Positions 40,131 through 49,293 of a stretch of 64,000 bases of DNA are shown here, piece after piece. The position numbers and the translations under genes were made by a program. The notes below the pieces were generated by a model. That model was given only the letters and a program-made list of their open reading frames with translations, made no database searches and was not told the DNA's origin. The DNA comes from Streptomyces djakartensis (GTDB lineage Bacteria > Actinomycetota > Actinomycetes > Streptomycetales > Streptomycetaceae). The number at the start of each line of letters is the position of its first letter. Within the stretch, counting starts at the first letter, position 1. The stretch is from NCBI RefSeq assembly GCF_014651075.1, contig NZ_BMWE01000022.1, positions 49,309 through 113,308 on the forward strand. Reading direction: 5' to 3'.

Positions 40131-40686
40131 CGCGGGGCGTTCCACCACGTCCGCGAAAATCGTGGTGGCGGGCGGCTTCGGCGTGGGCAAAACCACGTTC
40201 GTCGGTGCCGTCTCGGAGATCAACCCGCTGCGTACGGAGGCCGTGATGACCTCCGCGAGCGCGGGCATCGACGACCTCACGCACACCGGGGACAAGACCA
40301 CCACCACGGTGGCCATGGACTTCGGCCGTATCACCCTGGACCAGGACCTGATCCTGTACCTCTTCGGTACGCCGGGCCAGGACCGCTTCTGGTTCATGTG
40401 GGACGACCTGGTGCGCGGCGCCATCGGCGCGGTGGTCCTGGTGGACACCCGCCGCCTGGCCGACTGCTTCCCGGCCGTCGACTACTTCGAGAACAGCGGC
40501 CTGCCGTTCGTCATCGCCCTCAACGGCTTCGACGGGCAGCAGCCCTACACGCCGGACGAGGTCCGCGAGGCGCTGCAGATCGGCCCGGACGCCCCGATCA
40601 TCACGACGGACGCCCGGCATCGGGCCGATGCGAAGAGTGCGCTGATCACGCTGGTCGAGCACGCTCTGATGGCACGGCTGAGGTAG
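40111..40686 (+). CDS. cvnD1: Conservon GTPase CvnD1
   Basis: A 191-residue small Ras-like GTPase of the MglA/conservon type. The P-loop is GGFGVGKT, the switch region includes DKTTTTVAMDFG, the G3-equivalent is GTPGQDRF and the G4 position reads NGFD rather than NKxD. The start is GTG inside cvnC1. Most of the gene is nucleotide-identical to cvnD2 in two long blocks. Confidence 0.94.
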   Translation: MDFASSDAGRSTTSAKIVVAGGFGVGKTTFVGAVSEINPLRTEAVMTSASAGIDDLTHTGDKTTTTVAMDFGRITLDQDLILYLFGTPGQDRFWFMWDDLVRGAIGAVVLVDTRRLADCFPAVDYFENSGLPFVIALNGFDGQQPYTPDEVREALQIGPDAPIITTDARHRADAKSALITLVEHALMARLR

Positions 40687-40845
40687 CACATCAATTCAGA
40701 AGCCGCATACGGAAGTTGTCGTAGATGCATCGGAGCCGGCTGTGTCCTTTGACACGGTCGGCCACGGTGTTCATAACGTTTCGGCAGAGGAATCGGGTGG
40801 TACGGCCACGCGTCGCGCACATCCGGTCTCGCTGCGCGCACAATC

Positions 40846-40865
40846 GCCCCGCCTTTTGGCGGGGC
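40846..40865 (+). terminator. Terminator of conservon 1
   Basis: 8-bp perfect stem (GCCCCGCC / GGCGGGGC) with a TTTT loop, then TCGCTCTTT, 160 nt after cvnD1. The rest of the 378-bp gap (40687-41064) holds no gene, only the cvnA2 control region. Confidence 0.7.
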
Positions 40866-40946
40866 TCGCTCTTTATGACCGTTTTATCTGGGGCTTACAT
40901 CCCTCGGAATCCGCCCCCCGGACTGTTTGGAAGAGCGCAGGTCGTC

Positions 40947-40959
40947 GTGCTGGAATGCC
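40947..40959 (+). promoter_or_regulatory. Element shared by the two conservon promoters
   Basis: GTGCTGGAATGCC occurs here and at 35230-35242, upstream of cvnA2 and cvnA1 respectively. The flanks are otherwise diverged. GGAAT resembles the -35 of some ECF sigma promoters, but no shared -10 is certain. Confidence 0.5.
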
Positions 40960-41064
40960 TGAACTGCCCAATAGTCAATGACGTAGCCGTCAGTCGATGG
41001 CGTGTTGGGCTCTGAGACACTGCGGCACAACGTTGGTGCCGACCGCCGAGAGGTTGTTGGTCGA

Positions 41065-44000
41065 GTGAGGCGAAGCAAGAACAGTCCCGAGCCGTCGGCC
41101 CGGGGCAACTTCACCCCGCCGCCGCGCACAGCGGCGCCCGCCCCCGTGCCCGGTTCGGAGCCGACGGCCGCGCCCGCCGAGAGCGGCGGCCGTCTCTCCC
41201 CGCGCAACTGGCGCGTGGCGACCAGGCTCAACGCGATCCTGCTCATACCCGTGCTGGTCGGCCTCGTCATGGGCGGCTTCCAGGTGAAGAGCTCGATCGA
41301 CACCTGGCAGGAGGCCGAGGACGCGGAGAACACCGCGCGCCTGGTGCGGGCCTCCCTCCTCTACGCCAACGCCCTCTACAACGAACGTGACGCCTCGGCG
41401 GCGCCCCTGCTGAAGGGCAGCGCCCAGAACGCCCAGGACAAGGCGACCGTCTCCCAGGTCCGCAAGGCCACCGACCAGGCGGCGGACGCCTTCGACGCCG
41501 CGGCCCAGAACATGCCGGGCAAGCCCGGCCTGGAGCGCCGGCTGGACCTGTTCCGCAAGGTGGAGCCCCAGCTGCAGACGCTGCGCCAGGCCGCCTACAC
41601 CTCCAAGCTCAAGGGCGTGGAGACCGAGGAGGGCTACGTCGAGATAGCCCACCCGCTGACGGAGTTCGCCAACGAGCTCGGCCTCGGCACCGGCAACATC
41701 ACCAGCTACGGCCGGACCGTCTACGCCATGGAGCTCACCAAGGCGGCCCTGTCGCTGCAGCGCTCCATCGGCATGCACATCCTGATCAAGCCGGGCCCCG
41801 ACGGCGGCAACCTGGCCAGCCAGCGCATCGCCCTGTCCTCGTACGCCTACCTCGAGCGGATCGCCATCGGCGAGTACATCGGCGGTGGCACCGAGCAGGA
41901 CGCGGCCAAGCTGGAGGCGGCCAAGGCCAAGGTCAGGGCCGACGGCGCCGCGATGGCCCGGGAGGCCAAGGCCAAGAACCCGGACTACGTCGCCCCGCCG
42001 TCCAAGCCTGAGACGATGGTCTCGGCCGTCGCGACGCTGCAGAGCACGGACCCGAGCGCCCGCGCCGCACTCGCCGGGCAGGGCGTCACCGCGGAGAACT
42101 GGTGGGCGGTCAACACGCTCAAGTTCAACGCGTACGAAAAGATCGAGCAGGACCTGGCCGACAAGGCCGTGAGCGAAGCGTCCGACATCGCCGACGGCGC
42201 CCAGCAGGACGCCTACATCACCGGCGCCGCCGTCGTGGTCGCCCTGCTCCTCGCCTTCATCCTGGCCGGTGCGGTTGCCCGCCAGATGAGCCGCTCGATG
42301 CGCCAGCTGCGCAACGCCGCCTTCGGCATCGCCGAGCAGCGCCTGCCGATGCTGGTCGACCAGCTCTCCCGCACCGACCCCGGCCGCGTCGACACCCGGG
42401 TCCAGGCCATCCCGATCTCCACCACGGACGAGATCGGCGAGGTCGCCCGCGCCTTCGACCAGGTCCACCGCGAGGCCGTCCGGCTCGCCGCCGAGCAGGC
42501 CCTGCTGCGGGGCAACATCAACGCGATCTTCACCAACCTGTCGCGCCGCAACCAGTCGCTGATCGAGGGCCAGCTGACCCTGATCACCGACCTGGAGAAC
42601 AACGAGGCCGACCCGGACCAGCTGGAGAACCTCTTCAAGCTGGACCACCTCGCCACCCGCATGCGCCGCAACGGCGAGAACCTCCTGGTCCTCGCCGGTG
42701 AGGAGCCCGGCCGCCGCTGGGACCAGCCGGTGCCGCTGGTCGACGTGCTGCGCGCCGCCTCCTCGGAGGTGGAGCAGTACGAGCGCATCGAGCTGTCGGG
42801 CGTGCCGGAGGCCGAGATCCACGGCCGCGCCGTGACCGACCTCGTGCACCTGCTGGCCGAGCTGCTGGAGAACGCCACGACGTTCTCCTCCCCGCAGACC
42901 AAGGTCCGTGTGACCGCCACCCGTCTCCCCGACGGCCGGGTCATGATCGAGATCCACGACAAGGGCATCGGCCTCACCGCCGAGGACTTCGCGGACATCA
43001 ACCACAAGCTGGCCAACCCGCCGACCGTGGACGCCGCGATCTCGCAGCGCATGGGCCTGTTCGTGGTCGGCCGGCTGTCCGACCGGCACGGCATCCGCGT
43101 CCAGCTGCGTCCCTCGGGCGAACAGGCCGGTACCACCTCGCTGGTCATGCTGCCGGACGCGATCACCCACGGTGGTGGCGGCGAGCAGCACGTGGACCGT
43201 GACGAGTTCACCGTCTCGCAGATCATCCCGGAGCAGAACTTCGGCGGCGAGAACTTCAGCCAGCCGATGCGCACGGCGGCGGAGCTCGGCTTCGACGACA
43301 GCCGTTACACCGAGGTCCCCGACGACATCCGCGAGCTGGACCCCGTCGGCCGCTCCCTGATGCGCGAGGAGCGCCGGGCGGCCCTGGAGGCCCAGACGCA
43401 CGGCGAGCAGCCCGCTCTGCCCGGCGGGAACGGCCAGGAGCAGCCCGAGGCGCCCGGCTACCCCGAGGACTTCAGCCGGCAGCAGGGCTACGGCCAGCAG
43501 CAGGGCTACGATGCCGGCCAGGCCTACGGCACCGGCCGTACCGGCTACCCGGAGCAGTCCGCCGCGTACGACCGCCAGGCGTACGAGGAGCAGCAGGCGC
43601 CGTACGAGGAGCAGCGGCAGACGGCGTACGAGGAGCCGCAGCGGCCCGCGTACGACGAGCAGTACTACGCGCCGAACGGCGGCCTGCCGCAGAACGACGC
43701 CTTCTCGCCGGGCGGCGGCTACCCGGACCCCTCCTATGCGGAGCCGGCCCAGGAGGAGACCTCGGCGCCCGGTACGGGCGCCACGGAGAGCTTCCCCGCC
43801 TTCGAGCAGCGGCGCCACCAGGACGACTGGCCGCAGCAGGACGGCTACCAGAACGGCTACCCGAGCAAGTACCCTTCTCAGGCCCCGGAAACGGAATCTG
43901 CGCAGGCCGATGACGCGGGTGAGCAGGACCGCGTAGGCTTCGACCGTCCGGGACCGGCCCACTCCGCCGCACCCTCGCTGACCGACGCCGGGCTTCCCCG

Positions 44001-44394
44001 CCGCGGAGCCACCGCGGGCGGTGCGAACGGCACGGGCGGCGCACGGAACGTGAGCCAGCAGCCGCCGGCCGCCGCGCCTGACGGCAACGGCAACGGCGAC
44101 AGCAGCTGGCGCTCGGCGAACGACGAGCGCTGGCAGCAGGCCTCGCAGCTCCGGAAGCCCAGGGCGGGCGGGGTCACCTCCTCCGGCCTGCCGAGGCGGG
44201 TACCCAAGGCCAATCTGATCGAGGGTTCCGCCGAGAGCACTCCACAGGGAGGCCCACAGGTCTCCCGCGCCCCGGAGGACGTCCGGGGCAGGCTGAGCAA
44301 CCTGCGCCGGGGTGTCCAACGCGGACGCAGCGCAGGCAGTGAAACGAACGGCCAGGGCTTCGGTCCTGACAGCACCTACAACCAGGAGCGTTAG
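41065..44394 (+). CDS. cvnA2: Conservon sensor protein CvnA2 (NIT-domain histidine-kinase-like)
   Basis: A 1109-residue paralogue of CvnA1. TM1 is near residues 55-75 (LNAILLIPVLVGLVMGGF), TM2 near 383-405, with a 310-residue extracellular NIT-type domain between. The HAMP-like and LFKLDHLATRMRRN helices follow. The ATPase domain has VHLLAELLENAT (about 593) and DKGIGL (about 632). The tail is Gln/Tyr/Glu-rich with YEEQQAPYEEQ-type repeats and ends YNQER. The cytoplasmic core is close to CvnA1, while sensor and tail diverge, suggesting different signals feeding similar outputs. The GTG start (VRRSKNSPEPS) has AGAGG 11 nt upstream. Confidence 0.92.
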   Translation: MRRSKNSPEPSARGNFTPPPRTAAPAPVPGSEPTAAPAESGGRLSPRNWRVATRLNAILLIPVLVGLVMGGFQVKSSIDTWQEAEDAENTARLVRASLLYANALYNERDASAAPLLKGSAQNAQDKATVSQVRKATDQAADAFDAAAQNMPGKPGLERRLDLFRKVEPQLQTLRQAAYTSKLKGVETEEGYVEIAHPLTEFANELGLGTGNITSYGRTVYAMELTKAALSLQRSIGMHILIKPGPDGGNLASQRIALSSYAYLERIAIGEYIGGGTEQDAAKLEAAKAKVRADGAAMAREAKAKNPDYVAPPSKPETMVSAVATLQSTDPSARAALAGQGVTAENWWAVNTLKFNAYEKIEQDLADKAVSEASDIADGAQQDAYITGAAVVVALLLAFILAGAVARQMSRSMRQLRNAAFGIAEQRLPMLVDQLSRTDPGRVDTRVQAIPISTTDEIGEVARAFDQVHREAVRLAAEQALLRGNINAIFTNLSRRNQSLIEGQLTLITDLENNEADPDQLENLFKLDHLATRMRRNGENLLVLAGEEPGRRWDQPVPLVDVLRAASSEVEQYERIELSGVPEAEIHGRAVTDLVHLLAELLENATTFSSPQTKVRVTATRLPDGRVMIEIHDKGIGLTAEDFADINHKLANPPTVDAAISQRMGLFVVGRLSDRHGIRVQLRPSGEQAGTTSLVMLPDAITHGGGGEQHVDRDEFTVSQIIPEQNFGGENFSQPMRTAAELGFDDSRYTEVPDDIRELDPVGRSLMREERRAALEAQTHGEQPALPGGNGQEQPEAPGYPEDFSRQQGYGQQQGYDAGQAYGTGRTGYPEQSAAYDRQAYEEQQAPYEEQRQTAYEEPQRPAYDEQYYAPNGGLPQNDAFSPGGGYPDPSYAEPAQEETSAPGTGATESFPAFEQRRHQDDWPQQDGYQNGYPSKYPSQAPETESAQADDAGEQDRVGFDRPGPAHSAAPSLTDAGLPRRGATAGGANGTGGARNVSQQPPAAAPDGNGNGDSSWRSANDERWQQASQLRKPRAGGVTSSGLPRRVPKANLIEGSAESTPQGGPQVSRAPEDVRGRLSNLRRGVQRGRSAGSETNGQGFGPDSTYNQER

Positions 44395-44395
44395 T

Positions 44396-44818
44396 GTGAG
44401 CCCGATGAGCCAGGCGGCACAGAACCTGAACTGGTTGATCACCAACTTCGTGGACAACACCCCGGGGGTGTCCCACACGGTGGTGGTCTCCGCCGACGGA
44501 CTCCTTCTGGCGATGTCCGAAGGCTTCCCCCGCGACCGCGCCGACCAGCTCGCGGCCGTCGCCTCCGGTCTGACGTCTCTGACGGCAGGCGCCTCCCGGA
44601 TCTTCGAGGGCGGGAGCGTCAATCAGACGGTTGTGGAGATGGAGCGGGGATTCCTCTTCATCATGTCCATCTCCGACGGCTCGTCGCTCGCGGTTCTCGC
44701 GCATCCGGAGGCGGACATCGGCCTCATCGGATACGAGATGGCCCTGCTGGTGGACCGAGCCGGTACGGTCCTTACCCCGGATCTTCGTGCGGAGCTCCAG
44801 GGAAGCCTGCTCAACTAA
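44396..44818 (+). CDS. cvnB2: Conservon Roadblock/LC7 protein CvnB2
   Basis: A 140-residue Roadblock/LC7 protein, almost the same as CvnB1 (differences include GGSVNQT for GGDVAQT and FIMSISD for FLMSVSD). The GTG start lies 1 bp after the cvnA2 stop with CAGGAG at 7 nt spacing. Presumed partner of CvnD2. Confidence 0.92.
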   Translation: MSPMSQAAQNLNWLITNFVDNTPGVSHTVVVSADGLLLAMSEGFPRDRADQLAAVASGLTSLTAGASRIFEGGSVNQTVVEMERGFLFIMSISDGSSLAVLAHPEADIGLIGYEMALLVDRAGTVLTPDLRAELQGSLLN

Positions 44819-44912
44819 TCGACGGACGGTGCGTTTTGGCGTCCCGTGGCCGTAAGGTTTCGGGACGCGGCTCCACAGCGATGGGTGCCAGGCACAGTCG
44901 GAGGAGGAGAAA

Positions 44913-45488
44913 GTGGCAACACCCCCAGGCGGTTCGTCGGGTAACTGGTCGTACGACCCTGCCCAGGGGCAGGGCGACGGTGGTCAGAACCCGAACCGTT
45001 ACAACTTCCCCTCCGCGCCGAGCCACCGGCAGCCGTATACCCCGCAGGGCCCCGGCCAGTCGCCGTACGACCAGCCGCACGCCCCGCGTATCCAGCCTGT
45101 GCAGCCGCAGCGCCGCAACCCCGAGCCCGCGCCCGCCGGGGCGTCGAACAACCCGTTGGTGCGTCCGTATGCCATGACCGGTGGCCGGACCCGCCCGCGA
45201 TACCAGCTCGCCATCGAGGCGCTGGTGCACACCACTGCGCAGCCGCATCAGATGCAGGGTCAGTTGCCCGAGCATCAGCGGATCTGCAACCTCTGCCGGG
45301 AAATCAAGTCGGTCGCCGAGATCTCGGCGCTCCTCACGATCCCTCTCGGCGTGGCCAGGATCCTCGTCGCCGACTTGGCGGAGGCGGGACTGGTCGCCAT
45401 CCATCAGCCCGGCGGCGACGAGAACGCCGGCGGCCAGCCAGACGTGACACTGCTCGAAAGGGTGCTCAGTGGACTTCGCAAGCTCTAG
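44913..45488 (+). CDS. cvnC2: Conservon DUF742 protein CvnC2
   Basis: A 191-residue DUF742 protein with a 75-residue Pro/Gln/Tyr-rich N-terminus absent from CvnC1. The conserved part follows (NPLVRPYAMTGGRTRPRYQL, LCREIKSVAEISALLTIPLG, ILVADLAEAGLVAIHQPGG). The GTG start has GGAGGAG upstream. It overlaps cvnD2 by 20 bp. Confidence 0.92.
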   Translation: MATPPGGSSGNWSYDPAQGQGDGGQNPNRYNFPSAPSHRQPYTPQGPGQSPYDQPHAPRIQPVQPQRRNPEPAPAGASNNPLVRPYAMTGGRTRPRYQLAIEALVHTTAQPHQMQGQLPEHQRICNLCREIKSVAEISALLTIPLGVARILVADLAEAGLVAIHQPGGDENAGGQPDVTLLERVLSGLRKL

Positions 45489-46050
45489 CGGCGGTCCTTC
45501 CCGCTCCACCACCTCAGCGAAGATCGTGGTGGCGGGTGGCTTCGGCGTGGGCAAGACCACGTTCGTCGGGGCCGTCTCGGAGATCAACCCGCTGCGTACC
45601 GAGGCCGTCATGACGTCAGCTTCGGCCGGCATCGACGACCTCACCCACACCGGAGACAAGACGACCACGACGGTCGCCATGGACTTCGGCCGTATCACCC
45701 TGGACCAGGACCTGATCCTGTACCTCTTCGGTACGCCGGGCCAGGACCGCTTCTGGTTCATGTGGGACGACCTGGTGCGCGGCGCCATCGGCGCGATCGT
45801 GCTGGTCGACACGAGGCGGCTCGCCGACTGCTTCCCGGCCGTCGACTACTTCGAGAACAGCGGCCTGCCGTTCGTCATCGCCCTCAACGGCTTCGACGGG
45901 CAGCAGCCCTACACGCCGGACGAGGTCCGCGAGGCGCTGCAGATCGGCCCGGACACTCCGATCATCACGACGGACGCGCGGCATCGGGCCGATGCGAAGT
46001 CGGCGTTGATCACGCTGGTGGAGCATGCGCTGATGGCGCGGCTCCGCTAG
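45469..46050 (+). CDS. cvnD2: Conservon GTPase CvnD2
   Basis: A 193-residue GTPase like CvnD1 with P-loop GGFGVGKT, GTPGQDRF and NGFD. Only the first 12 residues and scattered sites differ from CvnD1. No cvnE-type cytochrome P450 follows, unlike in some conservons. A very strong terminator lies about 105 bp downstream. Confidence 0.94.
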   Translation: MDFASSSGGPSRSTTSAKIVVAGGFGVGKTTFVGAVSEINPLRTEAVMTSASAGIDDLTHTGDKTTTTVAMDFGRITLDQDLILYLFGTPGQDRFWFMWDDLVRGAIGAIVLVDTRRLADCFPAVDYFENSGLPFVIALNGFDGQQPYTPDEVREALQIGPDTPIITTDARHRADAKSALITLVEHALMARLR

Positions 46051-46130
46051 TTCCGACCTGTGGGACAACAGCCCCTGAGCGGCCAATGGGCTGCCAGGGG
46101 CTGTCTCGTTGCCGGGTGCGGGTGGTGGGT

Positions 46131-46158
46131 GGCTGGTCGCGCAGTTCCCCGCGCCCCC
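46131..46158. repeat. Dispersed Streptomyces intergenic repeat, copy 3
   Basis: GGCTGGTCGCGCAGTTCCCC plus GCGCCCCC, identical to copy 2 over 28 bp. It directly abuts the terminator hairpin downstream of cvnD2. Confidence 0.75.
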
Positions 46159-46208
46159 AGACCCAAAAAAGAAGGCCCCTCATAGGGGCCTTCTTTTTTG
46201 GGTCTGGG
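46156..46208. terminator. Exceptional bidirectional terminator, 25-bp perfect stem
   Basis: Arms of 25 bp with loop CAT and no mismatch. Each strand reads GC core (AAGGCCCC / GGGGCC), then TTCTTTTTT, then GGGTCTGGG. It can therefore act on both cvnD2 and the convergent accE. Confidence 0.92.
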
Positions 46209-46209
46209 C

Positions 46210-46404
46210 TCAGCGCCAGCTGTGCGGGGCGCGGAAGCCGGGCTCGCGTTCCAGGCGGCGCCAGCCTGCCTTGGCGCGGCCTCGGTGGGTCGGGGTCGGG
46301 TCGGTGGGACGGGCGGCGGCACGGGCCAGGAGGATCGCCGTGATGGCGGCGACCTCCTCGGGCTCGGCGTGGCCCTTCTCGACGCGGATGTCAGGCGTGT
46401 CCAT
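46210..46404 (-). CDS. accE: Acyl-CoA carboxylase epsilon subunit AccE
   Basis: A 64-residue epsilon subunit (DIRVEKGHAEPEEVAAITAI and the Trp/Arg-rich end GWRRLEREPGFRAPHSWR). It stimulates the actinobacterial acyl-CoA carboxylase made of AccA and AccB. It lies 57 bp downstream of accB and its stop abuts the long terminator. Confidence 0.93.
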   Translation of the reverse strand: MDTPDIRVEKGHAEPEEVAAITAILLARAAARPTDPTPTHRGRAKAGWRRLEREPGFRAPHSWR

Positions 46405-46461
46405 GGCTGTCAGTCTCCGTGAGAGAGAGGTCCGCGGGGTTGCCGCGGCGGGTCCGCCGGG

Positions 46462-48045
46462 TTACTGGGGCGGGTTGCCGTGCTTGCGGGAGGGCAGATC
46501 GGCGTGCTTGGTCTGGAGCATCGCCAGCGACTTGATCAGGACCTCGCGGGTTTCCGACGGGTCGATCACGTCGTCGACCAGCCCGCGCTCCGCCGCGTAG
46601 TAGGGGTGCATGAGCTCGGACTTGTACTCCTTGACCATGCGCGTGCGCATGGCCTCGGGGTCCTCGGCCTCGGCGATCTGGCGGCGGAAGATGACGTTGG
46701 CGGCACCCTCCGCGCCCATGACGGCGATCTCGTTGGTCGGCCAGGCGTAGGTGAGGTCCGCACCGATGGACTGGCTGTCCATGACGATGTACGCACCTCC
46801 GTAGGCCTTGCGCAGGATCAGCGAGATCCTCGGGACGGTCGCGTTGCAGTAGGCGTACAGCAGCTTCGCGCCGTGGCGGATGATCCCACCGTGCTCCTGG
46901 TCGACGCCCGGGAGGAAGCCGGGAACGTCCAGAAGGGTGACGATCGGGATGTTGAAGGCGTCGCACATCTGGACGAAGCGGGCCGCCTTCTCGGAGGCCT
47001 CGATGTCCAGGACGCCGGCCAGGACCTGCGGCTGGTTGGCGATGATGCCGACGACCTGGCCGTCCATCCGGCCCAGGGCGCAGATGATGTTGCGGGCCCA
47101 GCGCTCGTGGACCTCCAGGTAGTCGCCGTCGTCGACGATCTCCTCGATGACCTTGGCCATGTCGTACGGCCGGTTGCCGTCGGCCGGGACCAGGTCCAGG
47201 AGGACGTCCGAGCGGCGGTCCACCGCGTCCGTCGACTCCACGCGCGGCGGGTTCTCGCGGTTGTTCTGCGGGAGCAGCGAGAGGAGGTAGCGGACCTCGG
47301 CGATGCACGTCTCCTCGTCGTCGTAGGCGAAGTGGCAGACGCCGCTGGTCTCGGCGTGCACGTCCGCGCCGCCCAGGCCGTTCTGGGTGATCTCCTCGCC
47401 GGTGACCGCCTTGACGACGTCCGGGCCGGTGATGAACATCTGCGAGGTCTCGCGGACCATGAAGACGAAGTCGGTGAGGGCGGGGCTGTAGGCCGCGCCG
47501 CCCGCGCACGGGCCCAGCATGACGCTGATCTGCGGGATGACGCCCGACGCCTTGGTGTTGCGCTGGAAGATGCCGCCGTAGCCGGCGAGGGCCGAGACGC
47601 CCTCCTGGATGCGGGCGCCGGCGCCGTCGTTCAGGGAGACCAGCGGCGCACCGGCCGCGATGGCCATGTCCATGATCTTGTGGATCTTCGTGGCGTGGGC
47701 CTCGCCCAGGGCGCCGCCGAAGACGCGGAAGTCATGGGCGTAGACGAAGACCGTCCGGCCCTCCACCGTGCCCCAGCCGGTGATCACACCGTCGGTGTAC
47801 GGCTTCTTGGTCTCCAGGCCGAAGCCCGTCGCCCGGTGCCGGCGCAGCTGCTCGACCTCCCGGAAGGAGTCCGGGTCGAGGAGGAGTTCGATGCGTTCCC
47901 GCGCGGTCAGCTTGCCCTTGGCGTGCTGCGCCTTGGTCGCCTTCTCGCTCGGTCCGGCCACCGCCTGCGCACGGATCTCGTGCAGTTCGGCCACGCGTCC
48001 GCGCGCGTCGGTCGGCTCACCCGGCGCCTCATCCAAAACGGTCAT
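46462..48045 (-). CDS. accB: Acetyl/propionyl-CoA carboxylase beta subunit AccB
   Basis: Carboxyltransferase subunit producing malonyl- and methylmalonyl-CoA for fatty acids and polyketides. The 527 residues include KLTARERIELLLDPDSF, the acyl-CoA region SLNDGAGARIQEGV and GPCAGGAAYSPALTDF, and KAYGGAYIVMDSQ. The residue after GGAY is Ile420. In S. coelicolor this position (422) is Ile in AccB and Asp in PccB and sets acyl-CoA length preference, so this should be the broader AccB type. The adjoining accE supports this. Confidence 0.95.
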   Translation of the reverse strand: MTVLDEAPGEPTDARGRVAELHEIRAQAVAGPSEKATKAQHAKGKLTARERIELLLDPDSFREVEQLRRHRATGFGLETKKPYTDGVITGWGTVEGRTVFVYAHDFRVFGGALGEAHATKIHKIMDMAIAAGAPLVSLNDGAGARIQEGVSALAGYGGIFQRNTKASGVIPQISVMLGPCAGGAAYSPALTDFVFMVRETSQMFITGPDVVKAVTGEEITQNGLGGADVHAETSGVCHFAYDDEETCIAEVRYLLSLLPQNNRENPPRVESTDAVDRRSDVLLDLVPADGNRPYDMAKVIEEIVDDGDYLEVHERWARNIICALGRMDGQVVGIIANQPQVLAGVLDIEASEKAARFVQMCDAFNIPIVTLLDVPGFLPGVDQEHGGIIRHGAKLLYAYCNATVPRISLILRKAYGGAYIVMDSQSIGADLTYAWPTNEIAVMGAEGAANVIFRRQIAEAEDPEAMRTRMVKEYKSELMHPYYAAERGLVDDVIDPSETREVLIKSLAMLQTKHADLPSRKHGNPPQ

Positions 48046-48213
48046 GTAGCGACCTTACGAAGCCAACCAAGGATTGCGGGCCGTCGACTCCTCACAGTCT
48101 CCGGCGTGTTTTCCTGGTACCCCTGAACAGAACCGCGGCCGGGTGCAGCCTTTCCGACTGCTCAGGGGGCGTGCGGCTTGTAGAGGTCACACAAAGCCGT
48201 CAGCCGAGAGTCA

Positions 48214-48231
48214 CCTCACAGACGTGTGAGG
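48214..48231 (-). terminator. Short hairpin after the SDR gene or in the accB leader
   Basis: 7-bp perfect stem CCTCACA / TGTGAGG with loop GACG, 20 nt after the SDR stop. No T-tract follows. It could end SDR transcription. The 206-bp gap otherwise holds only the accB promoter region. Confidence 0.45.
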
Positions 48232-48251
48232 CCCATGCCTCCTGGGCCGGG

Positions 48252-49103
48252 TCAGCCGAACCGGTTCAGCAGGCGACGGTACAGCCCCGGCGCCAGGGCG
48301 CGGGCACGGGCCGGGAGGGTCAGCCAGTCGGGCACGAAGACCTCGTCACGGCCCCGGCGTACGGCGTCCCAGACCGCGCCGGCGACGGAGCCGGGCGGGA
48401 TCTGCCGGGGACGGGCACGGTCGTAGGGCCTGCCGCGGCGGGCGTAGAAGGCCGTGTCGACCGGGCCGGACACGACGAACGTCACGCCCACGCCCGTGCC
48501 GCGCAGTTCCTGACGCAGCGCCTCGGCGAAGACGGCCAGGCCGGCCTTGGCCGCGGAGTACACCGCTTCCTCCCGTACACCCACGCACCCCGCCATCGAG
48601 CCGAACAGCACCACCCGGCCCCGGCGGGCGGCGATCATGGAGGGCAGCACCTCGCGCACCAGATGGAGCGTGGCGTTGAGGTCCAGGGCCAGCACCCGGT
48701 CGATGTCGGTGTGCGGCATCGCGGCGAACGGGCCCGCCCAGCCGATGCCCGCCCCGGCGACCAGGACGTCGATCCGCCCGGTGGCGTGCAGCGCCGACTG
48801 GGCCAGCAGGCGCGGTCCCCCGGCGGCGGCGAGGTCGGCGGGCAGCACGACGGCCGAGGTGCCGGACGCCGTGCGCTCGAGGCGGCTCCGGTCGCGTCCG
48901 TTGAGGATCAACTGCCAGCCGCCCGTGGCGAAGCGCCGCGCCGTGGCCGCCCCGATGCCGGAGGAGGCTCCGGTGACCAGGGCGACGGGCCGGTCCAGGC
49001 GCCGCGCGGGCCCGTGCTCGGTGACTCGGGAGGCTGCCGGGACGCGGCGTGGGACGGCGTCCTCCGGCAGGTCGTGGGCCGAGCCGGAGCCGGTGAGTGT
49101 CAT
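48252..49103 (-). CDS. Short-chain dehydrogenase/reductase
   Basis: A 283-residue SDR with the cofactor loop VALVTGASSGIGAATARRF, catalytic Ser in VVLFGSMAG and YSAAK (Tyr-x-x-x-Lys). About 35 extra residues precede the fold. The C-terminal part (VFVPDWLTLPARARALAPGL) resembles membrane-associated SDRs. The substrate is unknown. The ATG (MTLTGSGSAHDLP) has GGAGGGGAG upstream; a longer ORF runs into the yceI promoter. It is divergent from yceI. Confidence 0.9.
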   Translation of the reverse strand: MTLTGSGSAHDLPEDAVPRRVPAASRVTEHGPARRLDRPVALVTGASSGIGAATARRFATGGWQLILNGRDRSRLERTASGTSAVVLPADLAAAGGPRLLAQSALHATGRIDVLVAGAGIGWAGPFAAMPHTDIDRVLALDLNATLHLVREVLPSMIAARRGRVVLFGSMAGCVGVREEAVYSAAKAGLAVFAEALRQELRGTGVGVTFVVSGPVDTAFYARRGRPYDRARPRQIPPGSVAGAVWDAVRRGRDEVFVPDWLTLPARARALAPGLYRRLLNRFG

Positions 49104-49293
49104 CGGTCGCTCTCCCCTCCTTACGGTCCCTCGGGGGTGTCCGCAAAGTCGCGTCGTCCGCCCTAGCAACGGAACCGCGTCAGCGGGGACGCCGCCACCG
49201 CACATCGACCGGGCGGGTTCAGGACGGTCCGGCGCAACCCGGAAAACGTTGAACCTTAAACGGAATAGGTCTACGGTGGGTCGTGTTGATGTA

